A DNA stretch of 32,158 nucleotides from Pseudomonadota bacterium (GCA_039815145.1 JBCBZW010000054.1:1-32158); one strand, 5' to 3'. Counted from the stretch's first letter, positions 21,755-29,815 are shown. The notes: generated by a model from the letters alone, not told the origin. Numbers and translations: made by a program.

Positions 21755-24391
21755 TCAGTCGGTCATGACCACGAAGGCGGCCCAGAAGTAGGGGTGGGCG
21801 TAGGGGGCGCGCGGATCGTCGAAGTGCACCGTGGGCGCGCCGGACGCGCGATCGCCGTAGATCGCATCGAGCTGGGCCGTACGCAGGGCGGCGGCACCGC
21901 TCTCGCCCGCGGCGCGCTCGCGGTAGAGCCGACGCATGAAGGTGGAGGTGGCTCGGTCGGAAACGCGCCACAGGGAGGCCAACACCGCGTTGGCGCCGCG
22001 GGCGCGGGCCAGGGCGCCGAGGCTGGCGATCTCGAGGCCGCGACCCTGGGCGGCATCGCCGAGGGCGGTCTCGCAGGCGGAAAGCGCCAGCCACCCGACC
22101 CCCGTGAAATCGAGTTCCGCGAACTCCGGCAGGGTGATGCGCTCGCCGTTGCCGACCAGCAGGTAGGAGTCGCTCACCCGCCCGGGGCTGAAGACGAAGT
22201 GGCTGGCGATGTGCAGGTTGGGCACATGCTCATCGGTGACGCGGGTGAGCGCCGCGAGGGAGAAGCGCTCGTCCAGGTAGATCTCTCCGGGCATGGTGCC
22301 GTCCGGGTCCGTCGCGTCACGCCGCACGATCTTCTCCAGTTCCTCTTCCACGTAGGGCAGGGGCGGCAGGGCCAGGGCTTCGTCCACCTCGGTGATACCG
22401 AAGGCGACGGCCCGCGGTGCCGGCGTCGTCGGGACGGTATCGCTCCCCTCGCCGTGGGAGGTGCGGGTGATCGTGTAGCGCTCGATGAGGAACCGCTCGC
22501 CATCGTGCAGGGCGGTGAAGGGCACGTAGCGCAGGGCGCCATCGAGGGTCAGCTGCAGGTGAGTGATGCGCTGGGTATCCAGCTCACCTAGCACAGGCGC
22601 TAGGAGGAGATCGTAGAGCGCCTGGCCAGCGGCGCGCGGGTCCTGCTGGGGATCGCGGACTTGGCGCCGGAACTCGAACACGCGCTGATTGAGCTCGCGA
22701 GCCGATAGGGGGATTTGGCGCTGAAAGGCTCGGTCTGACAGGGTGGCGACGATGCGCAGGGCCCTGGCGTCGAGCACGTAGGTGAGTTTGACGCTGGTCG
22801 CGTCGAGCCGTGCGCCAGGGGGTAGGGTCGCGGGCGCTGCCTCTGCCGGGGGATCGCCAGCGGGCTCGCGCGTGAGGCGCTCCACGAGCTTGCTGAGGGC
22901 CTCCGCGTAAGCCTGCTGGAGGCGTTCGCTGTCCCACTCATCGTGCGCTGCGCGAAGGGCTCGGCGGGCATCGAGGAAGGGCTCGGCCAGGGCGTTTTCC
23001 GCCTCGGAGAGGGGGATGCGGGCGTTGGTGATGCGCTCGATCCAGCCGCCGCGCGTGAACTGGTACAGCTCTTCGTTGCGCACCAGATCGAGCACGGCCG
23101 AGGCCTCAGGCAGGCGACCGAGATCGATCAGCAGCGTGCTCAGGGAGCGGTAGATGGGTTCGCGCCGGGAGGTGTAGCCCTGCTCGAGATCCTCGGGCAG
23201 GGGATAGAGCTTGTCCCGCACCTCCTGCACCTCCGTCACTGCCAACTTGCCGAGCACCACGGCAGCTTGGCCAAGCCCCTGGCGGGCGAGGGCGCGGGTG
23301 AGGCCGTCGTAGGCGTCGATGATGAGGGGCGGTTCGTTGGCCCGTTCACTGATCAGCAGCGACTCGACCCACTGCTGGCGGGCGAGTTCGGGCAGGTCGA
23401 GATCGAGTTGGGCCTCGGCGATGTTGTTGAGGGACTCGGCGACGTAGGGGTCGTTGCGGTCCAGGCGCTGGCGGCGCAGGGCGAGGGCCTGCTCGTGCAG
23501 GTCCAGGGCGAGGGCACTGCGACCCTGCATGCGTCGCGCGCGGCCGAGCGCGTCGAGGGCGATCGGCTCCACGGGCCCGCCCGCCGCGATCTCGATCGCC
23601 GCCTCGTAGCGTTCTGCCGCGCCGGCGGCATCGCCCTGGGCCTCGAATACGGAGCCGAGGTTGACCAGGGCGGAGAGCAGCATCGGATGCTTCGGCGGCA
23701 GCACTTTGCGGCGGATGGCGAGGGCTTCGCCGTAGAGCATCTCGGCGCGGGCCAGGTCGCCGAGCTCGTAGTAGACGCCGGCGAGGTTGTTGAGGGCGAT
23801 GGAGATATCGCGCGGCGGCGCTTCGCTGTCGCGCATCCGGCGCAGCGCCTGCTCGTAGAGATCGGCGGCGACGGCGAAGTCCGCCTGGAAGTAGGCGATG
23901 CCGGCGAGGCCGTCGAGGGCCGTGGTCTCGCCGCGCATATCGCCGTTGCCGCGGTACAGGGCTAAGGCATTCTCTAGCTCGTTTTCGGCCTGGTCGTACG
24001 CGCCGAGGTCGCGATGGCTCAAGCCCACGCGGTAGGCGAGCAGGGCCGCGCGCTGCGTGTCGTCGGCGGGCAGCAGCTGGCGCGCTTGCGCGTAGAGCGC
24101 CAAGGCTTCCTTGCTGGCGCCGAGCAGGCCGTTGGCCCAGGCCAGGCGGTTCAGGAGGTCGCCGCGCAGGGTGGGGTCCTGCACGTCGCTGAGAGCCGCC
24201 GAGAGCACCTCGATGGCGTCGCTGTACTCGCCGAGGTCGATCAAGCTGATGCCCTGGGCGAGGGCCTCGGCCGCGGCTTGGTCCGAGGGCGTCGCCGCGT
24301 TCGGTTGCCCGTGCGCGGCGACGAAGGCCAGGCACCCAAGGGCGCAGAGGATCCAGGCGGGTGGGCGCGAAGTGCGATTCGGACGGGTCAC
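21755..24391 (-). CDS. Exported TPR-CHAT caspase-like protein
   Basis: 878 aa from the GTG at 24391. Signal peptide about 8-30 (WILCALGCLAFVAAHGQ), so it is exported. About 40-480 holds tandem tetratricopeptide-like repeats with the typical G-x-Y/L...A...Y..AL pattern (for example LGEYSDAIEVLSAAL, LGDLARAEMLYGEAL, QGDAAGAAERYEAAI). The C-terminus (about 590-878) is a CHAT domain of the caspase/separase fold, with catalytic His731 (LHIASHF) and Cys773 (LALSACETALG) and the final PYFWAAFVV strand. A peptidase cutting one partner, recognised through the TPRs, is expected by family. The start is fixed by GAGGGA 7 nt upstream. Stop of the anti-sigma-like gene and this start are 11 nt apart, so the two are one operon with the sigma factor gene. 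Confidence 0.9.
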   Translation of the reverse strand: MTRPNRTSRPPAWILCALGCLAFVAAHGQPNAATPSDQAAAEALAQGISLIDLGEYSDAIEVLSAALSDVQDPTLRGDLLNRLAWANGLLGASKEALALYAQARQLLPADDTQRAALLAYRVGLSHRDLGAYDQAENELENALALYRGNGDMRGETTALDGLAGIAYFQADFAVAADLYEQALRRMRDSEAPPRDISIALNNLAGVYYELGDLARAEMLYGEALAIRRKVLPPKHPMLLSALVNLGSVFEAQGDAAGAAERYEAAIEIAAGGPVEPIALDALGRARRMQGRSALALDLHEQALALRRQRLDRNDPYVAESLNNIAEAQLDLDLPELARQQWVESLLISERANEPPLIIDAYDGLTRALARQGLGQAAVVLGKLAVTEVQEVRDKLYPLPEDLEQGYTSRREPIYRSLSTLLIDLGRLPEASAVLDLVRNEELYQFTRGGWIERITNARIPLSEAENALAEPFLDARRALRAAHDEWDSERLQQAYAEALSKLVERLTREPAGDPPAEAAPATLPPGARLDATSVKLTYVLDARALRIVATLSDRAFQRQIPLSARELNQRVFEFRRQVRDPQQDPRAAGQALYDLLLAPVLGELDTQRITHLQLTLDGALRYVPFTALHDGERFLIERYTITRTSHGEGSDTVPTTPAPRAVAFGITEVDEALALPPLPYVEEELEKIVRRDATDPDGTMPGEIYLDERFSLAALTRVTDEHVPNLHIASHFVFSPGRVSDSYLLVGNGERITLPEFAELDFTGVGWLALSACETALGDAAQGRGLEIASLGALARARGANAVLASLWRVSDRATSTFMRRLYRERAAGESGAAALRTAQLDAIYGDRASGAPTVHFDDPRAPYAHPYFWAAFVVMTD

Positions 24392-24398
24392 CGGGGCG

Positions 24399-24404
24399 TC
24401 CCTC
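24399..24404 (-). promoter_or_regulatory. Ribosome binding site for the CHAT GTG start
   Basis: GAGGGA on the minus strand, overlapping the TGA stop of the anti-sigma-like gene, with 7 nt to the GTG at 24391. It argues against the longer in-frame start at 24511, which would lie inside the upstream gene. Confidence 0.65.
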
Positions 24405-24864
24405 AGCGGTCGGAGCGGTAGTCCGGGTGAAGTTGATTGAAGGCGTGCAGGTGGGCTTCCGCCAGGGCGAAGTCGCCGCGGTAGATCAGCTCCTGGATGT
24501 AGCGGTACCACACGGCGGGATCGGCTTCGGCGACGGCCACCTCGACGCCGCCGCTCGCCGAACGGGTGGCATCGGCGGGGAGCATGAGGCCAGCGTCCGG
24601 GATCGCGTCGCTCGGGCCTAAAGACGGCGTTGAGAGCGGCGATAGCACGGCGCCCACCACCAGGCCTGCGGCGAGGGCGATGGGCCAGCTCGCCAGGGAG
24701 CGGCGGGGCGCCGGGCGCAGGCGTGCGGCGGCGGCATCGGCGGCGCTCGCGACGACGGTGTCTTGGGCCTTCAGGCGCGAGGGATCCGCGGCCGACTGGA
24801 GCAGGCCGGCGAATGCCTCGCCGTCGTCCCAGTCGTCCAACTCATCATCGTGCTGTTCAGCCAT
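24403..24864 (-). CDS. Anti-sigma-like single-pass membrane protein
   Basis: 153 aa. Cytosolic acidic N-terminus (about 1-55: EQHDDELDDWDDGEAFAGLLQ then Ala-rich), one transmembrane helix about 58-77 (ASWPIALAAGLVVGAVLSPL) and an external tail of about 75 residues. The tail ends in WYRYIQELIYRGDFALAEAHL followed by FNQLHP, a half-TPR-like helix pair that I recall from other proteins encoded after ECF sigma genes. There is no zinc-finger HxxxCxxC motif. Role inferred: holds the sigma factor at the membrane and is regulated from outside. Its ATG lies inside the 3' end of the sigma gene (8-nt overlap), and its stop is 11 nt before the CHAT start, the position expected of an anti-sigma factor. 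Confidence 0.75.
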   Translation of the reverse strand: MAEQHDDELDDWDDGEAFAGLLQSAADPSRLKAQDTVVASAADAAAARLRPAPRRSLASWPIALAAGLVVGAVLSPLSTPSLGPSDAIPDAGLMLPADATRSASGGVEVAVAEADPAVWYRYIQELIYRGDFALAEAHLHAFNQLHPDYRSDR

Positions 24865-25450
24865 CGAGTAGTGACCTCGCTGTGGTCCCCAGGGACTCTT
24901 TCAGTTTCTTCAGGGCGTAGCGCTTGCGGCTCAGCACTGTGTTCCGCGGTGCGCCCGTCGCCCTCGCCACCTCTTCCGCCGACATGCCCGCCGACCACAT
25001 GGCGATGACCTCGCGCTGCTCCAGCGGCAGTTCCGCCAGCGCCGCCAACAGGCGCAGGCGACCCTGCTCTGCGGCCGCACCACCAAAGGCGCCGTCCTCG
25101 CTGGCGAGCGTGTCCTCGAGTGCTTGCCCCCCGGCGAGCGACTCGCTGCGCACCGGCTGCGGTCGGCGGCAGTAGTCATCGATGTAGCGGTTGCGCGCCA
25201 TCGTGTAGAGATAGGCGCGAAAGCTGGACCCCGCGCCCGGCGTGAAGGTGCCCCGTTCGGTCGCCTCGAGCAGCTGCAGCCAGGCTTGCTGGGACACCTC
25301 CTCGGCCACGGCCTGGTTACCCGACAGGCCAACCGTGAAGCTCAGCAAGGGCTTGCGATAACGCTCGTAGACGATGTCGAACGCGCGGCGATCCCCGTGC
25401 CGTTGAAAGCGGAGCAGCAGCGCTTCGTCGGTGTCGTTACTGGAAGCTAT
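24857..25450 (-). CDS. ECF sigma-70 family factor, start codon unusual
   Basis: RNA polymerase sigma factor of the extracytoplasmic-function group. Region 2 includes AEEVSQQAWLQL and FRAYLYTMARNRYIDDY. Region 4 includes LPLEQREVIAMWSAGMSAEEVARATGAPRNTVLSRKRYALKKL, a helix-turn-helix. A TTG at 25348 would give 163 aa but cuts off the beginning of region 2. Homology-like codons (T-D-E-A-L-L-L-R-F) extend upstream to about 25438. No ATG, GTG or TTG exists in frame between there and the previous gene. The best site is an ATA at 25448-25450 with AGGGA 9 nt before it, giving 197 aa, the usual ECF length. The exact start is therefore unsettled. The 3' end overlaps the anti-sigma-like gene by 8 nt. 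Confidence 0.85.
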   Translation of the reverse strand: MASSNDTDEALLLRFQRHGDRRAFDIVYERYRKPLLSFTVGLSGNQAVAEEVSQQAWLQLLEATERGTFTPGAGSSFRAYLYTMARNRYIDDYCRRPQPVRSESLAGGQALEDTLASEDGAFGGAAAEQGRLRLLAALAELPLEQREVIAMWSAGMSAEEVARATGAPRNTVLSRKRYALKKLKESLGTTARSLLDG

Positions 25451-25457
25451 ACGGGTG

Positions 25458-25488
25458 ATTCCCTGGAAATGATCTACGCCCAGGGAAT
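25458..25488 (-). promoter_or_regulatory. Perfect hairpin over the sigma-gene ribosome site
   Basis: ATTCCCTGG (25458-25466) and CCAGGGAAT (25480-25488) form a perfect 9-bp inverted repeat with a 13-nt spacer. On the minus-strand RNA the second arm contains the AGGGA (25460-25464) that would serve the ATA start at 25450, so folding would hide it. Alternatively it is a protein operator in the leader. Confidence 0.5.
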
Positions 25489-25558
25489 TCTAGCGAGATT
25501 CGGCACTTGGAGCAGTCCCGAGGGCCTCGGTGGGCGGGTGCGCCGGCGGGTGGCGACC

Positions 25559-27622
25559 CTACCAGTGCACCCCGCGCATGATCTGCACGAACAGCCGCTG
25601 CGCCAAGCCCAGGGCCGATGAAGGCACGTCCGCTTTCTCCTTGGCAGCTTCCTCATCCGTTAGGCCACGGGCTGCCGCCGAATCCGGGAACAGGGCGTAG
25701 GCCTGGCTGAGAAACGCTTCGGTGACGTTGGGCACGGTGGCCTGGGCCACGGCGCCGGTGACGCCGAGCGGGGTGGACACCCGCCGCGGCCGCGACACGA
25801 TGGACTTGATCACAAGATCCCGCGCCTGCTCCGGCGATAGCGTCGGGAAGGCCTTGTAGAGCCCCGTCGGCGCGATCATCGGCGTGCGCACCAGGGGCAT
25901 GTGGATGGTGGTGAAGGTGATGTTCTCCGCGGCGTACTCGGGCGCCGCACAGAGGCTGAAGGCGTCCAGGGCCGACTTCGAGGCCACGTAGGCGGAGAAG
26001 CGGGGCGGGCTGGTGAGCACGCCGATCGACGAGATGTTGATGATGTGTCCGCCGCCGTTAGCCTCCATCGAGGGCAGGAAGCCGAGGATCAGGCGCAGGG
26101 CACCGAAGTAGTTGAGGTTCATCGTGCGCTCGAAGTCGTGCACACGATCGTAGCTGTAGCGCACGGAGCGGCGGATCGAGCGGCCGGCGTTGTTGATCAG
26201 GATGTCGACGTGGCCGTGCTCGCGCAGGATGTCCTCCACCAGCTTGCTGCAGGCTTCCTCGCTGGACACATCGCAGGAGTGCACCTGGGCGTTGCCGCCC
26301 ATCTGCTGGATCTCCGCCAGCGTCTCATCCAGCTTCTCCACCGTGCGCGCCACCAGCTGCACCTTGGCGCCGGCCTCGGCCAGGCGCAGGGCGCAGGCCT
26401 TGCCGATGCCGCTGGTGGCGCCCGTGACCACCACCACCTTGCCATGCACCTTGCGGCGCAGGGCGGAGACCGTGGGGCGACCGATGAGCTGGTTGAACAG
26501 GCCATCCACCTCGCGGATCAGGCTCTGCTCGCCGCCCGGGCGCAGGAATTCCTGCCAGTAGTCCCAGAGCACCTCGGCGTAGGACTCGAAGGGTGGGCAC
26601 TCGATGCCCTTTTCGGCCAGCAGGGCCTGGGTCTTGGTGGAGTCGAAGCGGGTGGGGTAGTGCAGGTACGCCATCACCTCGGGCGGGATGCCCATGCGAG
26701 CGACGGCCTGCTCGCCGAGGGCCTTGAGCGGCCCGGCCATGCTGATGCCCTTGCCGGCCAGGCGTGTGGCCGAGTCGAGGGCCGCCACGTCGAGGGCGAC
26801 GAGGCTCGGTCCGCCCGACACCTTCATCAGCACCTTCAGCAGGTCACCCACCCGGATGCCCTCGGGGTCGGTGATAAAGAAGCACTCGCGGTCGTGGTTC
26901 GGCACGTGGGCCAGGTGATCGATGGCGTTGGCAACGAAGTCCACCGGCACGATGTTGAGCAGTCCCGCCTTGTTCAGCAGCAGCGGGAAGCCCTGGGGCA
27001 CCACCTTGCTCAGGTTCTTGAGCGCCTCGAAGAAGTAATAGGGGCCGTCGACCTTGAGCATCTCGCCGGTCTGCGAATGGCCCACCACCATGCCGGGGCG
27101 GTAGATGCGCCAGTTGAGGTCATGCGCCTCGCGCACCAGGCCCTCTGACTCGTGCTTGGTGAGGAAGTAGGGGTGATCGAGAGAGCCCGCCTCCTCGAAC
27201 ATGTCCTCGGTGAACGTGCCCTGGTACAAGCCGGCCGCGGCGATGGACGACACCTGGTGGAAGCAGCCCGCCTTCAGGGCGCGGGCGAGGTTGATGGCCT
27301 CGGCGGTGCCCTGCACGTTGGCCGTGCGCTGGCTCTCGGCGTCCGCCTGCAGGTCGTAGATGGCGGCGAGGTGGAAGAAATGGTCGATCTTGCCGGCGTG
27401 CTCAGCGGTCCATGCTTCCGCCACGCCGAGGTTCGGCTCGGCGAGATCGCCCTCCACGGCCACCAGCTGATCCTTGCTCGCGCCCCACAGTTCGCGCAGG
27501 GCCTCCAGCTTGGCGACCGAGCCCGGGCGCACCAGCAGGTGCACGATGCCGCCGCGATCCAGCAGCTTGGGGACGAGGAAGCGGCCGATGAAGCCGGTAC
27601 CGCCGGTGACGAAGTAGTTCAT
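25559..27622 (-). CDS. Fatty acyl-CoA reductase, two-domain SDR
   Basis: 687 aa. NADPH-dependent reduction of fatty acyl-CoA (or acyl-ACP) to fatty alcohol, the entry step for wax-ester or alkyl-lipid synthesis. N-terminal extended-SDR reductase half: GGTGFIG at 7-13, catalytic Tyr152 and Lys156 (YFLTK), then NIVPVDFVANAIDHLAHV. C-terminal classical SDR half: TGATSGIG 400-407, NNAG 477-480, SSIGVLT, Tyr545 and Lys549 (YVASK). Layout, length and the ending IMRGVHW match the Marinobacter enzyme as I recall it (ending IMRGIYW). The start is supported by AGGAGA 9 nt upstream. No wax synthase gene is in the window. It is transcribed in the same direction as the sigma factor gene, about 108 nt upstream of it. 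Confidence 0.93.
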   Translation of the reverse strand: MNYFVTGGTGFIGRFLVPKLLDRGGIVHLLVRPGSVAKLEALRELWGASKDQLVAVEGDLAEPNLGVAEAWTAEHAGKIDHFFHLAAIYDLQADAESQRTANVQGTAEAINLARALKAGCFHQVSSIAAAGLYQGTFTEDMFEEAGSLDHPYFLTKHESEGLVREAHDLNWRIYRPGMVVGHSQTGEMLKVDGPYYFFEALKNLSKVVPQGFPLLLNKAGLLNIVPVDFVANAIDHLAHVPNHDRECFFITDPEGIRVGDLLKVLMKVSGGPSLVALDVAALDSATRLAGKGISMAGPLKALGEQAVARMGIPPEVMAYLHYPTRFDSTKTQALLAEKGIECPPFESYAEVLWDYWQEFLRPGGEQSLIREVDGLFNQLIGRPTVSALRRKVHGKVVVVTGATSGIGKACALRLAEAGAKVQLVARTVEKLDETLAEIQQMGGNAQVHSCDVSSEEACSKLVEDILREHGHVDILINNAGRSIRRSVRYSYDRVHDFERTMNLNYFGALRLILGFLPSMEANGGGHIINISSIGVLTSPPRFSAYVASKSALDAFSLCAAPEYAAENITFTTIHMPLVRTPMIAPTGLYKAFPTLSPEQARDLVIKSIVSRPRRVSTPLGVTGAVAQATVPNVTEAFLSQAYALFPDSAAARGLTDEEAAKEKADVPSSALGLAQRLFVQIMRGVHW

Positions 27623-27729
27623 GCTGGAGCTTCTCCTGGAGCCGGTCGTCCACGAGCACGGAGCGCGATGGACCGCTTATCGAGGCCGCCAGGGTATCGG
27701 CACGGCTAGCGCTTCGCCAGCGTGGCGTG

Positions 27730-28566
27730 CTATAGCTCCACGTCGAGGACCACTTCGGCCACATGGCCTGCGCTGCCGATCTCGAAGCGGTTGATACCCT
27801 TGGTGAAGTGCTTGCCCAGTACCTTGAGGTCGACCGTCGCGGCGTACTCACTGCACCCGTCGCTCTCGCGCGTGTTCTGCACCTCGGCGTCGATCGCCTC
27901 GATCGACTGGTCGTTTACCGTGAGCACGCGCGGCGGTTGCAGGTCCACCTGGCAGCTGGTGATCGCGAGCGGCAGGTTGCGTTCCTTCTCGCCCATCCGG
28001 TCGTAGAGCACTTCGGCGGAGACGTCGGTCTGCGGTCCGTCGCCGAGGCGTAGCTGCGTCGCCGCCGAGACGCCTTCCAGCACCAGGCGCTGGTTGCCCT
28101 CTACCTCCGCGTCGAACACCGTGCCGGGCTCGAGCACCGCGTCCTTGCCCTTTAGGAAGATGGTCGGCCAGGCCACGAAGAACGCTAGGGAGGCGGCGAG
28201 GGCCATGCGGTGCTTGCCCTTCTTGTCGTAGCCGCCGTCGAGGTTGATGGTCTGGCCGTTGACCGCTTGCACGCTCACCGCCTCGAGCTCGATATCGCCC
28301 TTGCGGCCCGCGATGCGCTTGTGCTGCAGATCGGAGATGCGCACGGTCATCGGGGCGCCCGCCTCGAACACGGTGCGGCCGTCGATTTGCACGTCGCGCC
28401 ACACGCGGGCGTCGACGATATCGCCCACCGCGAAGGCCCTTTTCTTCGAGGTCACCTTCTGATCGAGTTCGGCGTAGACGGTGGTGCCGGCCGGCACGGT
28501 GATTTCGACCGCCGAGGCCGTGGCGATGGTGCACAGCAGGGCGAGGAGTAGAGCCAGTTGCTTCAT
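27730..28566 (-). CDS. Exported protein of unknown function
   Basis: 278 aa from the ATG at 28566; 55 more in-frame codons upstream are Arg/Pro-rich and rejected. Signal peptide 1-19 (QLALLLALLCTIATASA). The mature protein is beta-rich, with repeats of the kind 'EAGAPMTVRISDLQHKRIAG', 'IELEAVSVQAVNGQ' and 'LEPGTVFDAEVEG', suggesting stacked barrel or OB-like domains as in secreted PEGA- or SH3-like proteins. A short hydrophobic stretch (LAASLAFFVAWPTIFLKG, about 123-140) could be an internal membrane-contact loop. Two cysteines (TSCQVDL, DGCSEY) may pair. No recognised family. GGGA lies 8 nt upstream of the start. It is followed by the reductase gene after 107 nt on the same strand. Confidence 0.8.
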   Translation of the reverse strand: MKQLALLLALLCTIATASAVEITVPAGTTVYAELDQKVTSKKRAFAVGDIVDARVWRDVQIDGRTVFEAGAPMTVRISDLQHKRIAGRKGDIELEAVSVQAVNGQTINLDGGYDKKGKHRMALAASLAFFVAWPTIFLKGKDAVLEPGTVFDAEVEGNQRLVLEGVSAATQLRLGDGPQTDVSAEVLYDRMGEKERNLPLAITSCQVDLQPPRVLTVNDQSIEAIDAEVQNTRESDGCSEYAATVDLKVLGKHFTKGINRFEIGSAGHVAEVVLDVEL

Positions 28567-28621
28567 GGTGGGGGTCCCTTTGCCTTTGCGAGCGAAGCGT
28601 CGGGGCCCGGTGACTTCTAGT

Positions 28622-28667
28622 CGATTCCGCGACCCCGTTGGCTTAGGCGGGGAACGGGCGCGGATCG
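28622..28667. terminator. Hairpin downstream of the LytTR gene
   Basis: Imperfect two-part stem: CGATTCCGCG (28622-28631) with CGCGGATCG (28659-28667) across one bulge, and inside it CCCGTT (28634-28639) with AACGGG (28653-28658). It begins 3 nt after the LytTR stop in the direction of transcription. No T run, so terminator function is only likely. Confidence 0.4.
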
Positions 28668-28669
28668 GC

Positions 28670-29446
28670 TCACAGCCACCCGTGTTCGCGCACGCGCGCC
28701 GCCCCAGCGCGCGAGACGGGTACCGACGCACCGGACTTGAGGCGCAGATCGAGCTTGCCGCTGGCCCGCGTCACCGATGCCACGCCCGCCCGTGCCACCC
28801 ACCAGGAGCGATGCACGCGCACCCCGTCGAGGGTGGCGAGGAGCTGCTCCGCGTCGGACAGGCGCTGCAGGATCATCGTGGTGCCCACCGCCGTGTGGAC
28901 GCGCACGTAGTGGTCTTCGGCGGAGACGGCGTAAAGCTCGGCCTCGCGATGCTCCAGGGGGAGGCGGGCGCGGAAGGCCCGCACGGCGTCGGCCTCGCCA
29001 TCCGATGGGGCCACGGGAGCCTCCGGTGAGGCATTCCCCGGGCGCGAAAACGGGAGCGGGCGCAGGGCCCAGAGGGCGGTCACGATGACCCAGGTGTAGG
29101 CCACGAGCCGGGCGTGAAAGTCTGGCGGAACCGGGCGCCCGATCAGCTGCTGGGTGCCCAGGATGAGCAGGAAGGGCAGCGGGGTGGAGAGCAGCGTCTC
29201 CACGGTGAAGCGGGCCCAGGTGGGGCGGATGCGTTCGCGAAGGGCACGCGCCGCCGCCCACTGCACGGCCACGCCCGCCACGATCAACATGAACCAATAG
29301 CTCGCTCTGGCCCAGAGCGGCAGGTAGGTGACGGCGTCGTAGGGCGACACGGTGCCGAAGAACAGCGCGACGGCGGCCAGGATGGCCGTGGCCCGCCCCA
29401 GCGGATGGGTCAGCAGCTGCGCGAGATTGGCCATGCCCCTGTTCAC
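28670..29446 (-). CDS. Membrane-bound LytTR transcription regulator
   Basis: 258 aa from GTG 29446; the ATG at 29434 would shorten it by four residues. Four hydrophobic segments fill the first 130 residues (ATAILAAVALFFGTV; SYWFMLIVAGVAVQW; LLSTPLPFLLILG; LVAYTWVIVTALW), then a cytosolic linker and a C-terminal LytTR DNA-binding domain (about 160-255): LYAVSAEDHYVRVHTAVG, ILQRLSDAEQLL, GVRVHRSWWVAR, SGKLDLRLKSGASVPVSR. No receiver domain, so it senses through the membrane part, as in other membrane LytTR proteins. A perfect 10-bp palindrome lies just before its start, toward the divergent lipoprotein/DUF2306 operon. Autoregulation and control of that operon are inferred. Confidence 0.9.
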   Translation of the reverse strand: MNRGMANLAQLLTHPLGRATAILAAVALFFGTVSPYDAVTYLPLWARASYWFMLIVAGVAVQWAAARALRERIRPTWARFTVETLLSTPLPFLLILGTQQLIGRPVPPDFHARLVAYTWVIVTALWALRPLPFSRPGNASPEAPVAPSDGEADAVRAFRARLPLEHREAELYAVSAEDHYVRVHTAVGTTMILQRLSDAEQLLATLDGVRVHRSWWVARAGVASVTRASGKLDLRLKSGASVPVSRAGAARVREHGWL

Positions 29447-29452
29447 TCACGA

Positions 29453-29485
29453 TTCGCGAGTGGTCATCGCCTCGTCACTCGCGAA
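29453..29485. promoter_or_regulatory. Perfect 10-bp palindrome, candidate operator
   Basis: TTCGCGAGTG (29453-29462) and CACTCGCGAA (29476-29485) with a 13-bp spacer, centre-to-centre about two helix turns. It starts 6 nt upstream of the LytTR GTG and about 110 nt before the lipoprotein start. A partial third copy (CACTCACGATT) overlaps the left arm. Confidence 0.5.
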
Positions 29486-29593
29486 CTTCTCCAATGTTTT
29501 CACGTATCTGTACGTCGGTAGGCGAGCGCGAGGGGAGATCCTGCGGTAGCTGCGGCCATCGCCGCTCCATCCCCGAGAACCGCAGAGAACGTG

Positions 29594-29815
29594 ATGAAAC
29601 CAACCACTATTCGCCTGAGGAACACGCTGCCCGTCGCCTGTACTGCCGTCCTGCTCGGCGCCTGCTCGTCGCTGTGCGCCGCGCCGCCCACCGGCTCGGC
29701 CACGGTAGTGGCGCCAGCCTCGCAAGTCGAGCCGACGCCCCCGGCGCCCGAGGCCGATCGCCTGTCGCGGCTGCCCCAGCCCGCTAACGGTGCGCACCAG
29801 GGGGTGGGGTCATGA
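29594..29815 (+). CDS. Small lipoprotein
   Basis: 73 aa from the ATG at 29594 (a GTG just before it, at 29591, adds one residue). Signal peptide with lipobox LLGACSS, so Cys is lipidated. The rest is Pro/Ala/Thr-rich and probably unfolded (PPTGSATVVAPASQ, PTPPAPEADR). No family recognised. The ribosome site is weak. The stop overlaps the ATG of the DUF2306 gene (ATGA), so the two are translationally coupled and the small protein may be an accessory of the membrane protein. Confidence 0.6.
   Translation: MKPTTIRLRNTLPVACTAVLLGACSSLCAAPPTGSATVVAPASQVEPTPPAPEADRLSRLPQPANGAHQGVGS

Noticed and set aside
25901-27148. 415-codon plus-strand frame opposite the acyl-CoA reductase
   Set aside because: His/Val/Gly-rich shadow of a strongly recognisable gene.
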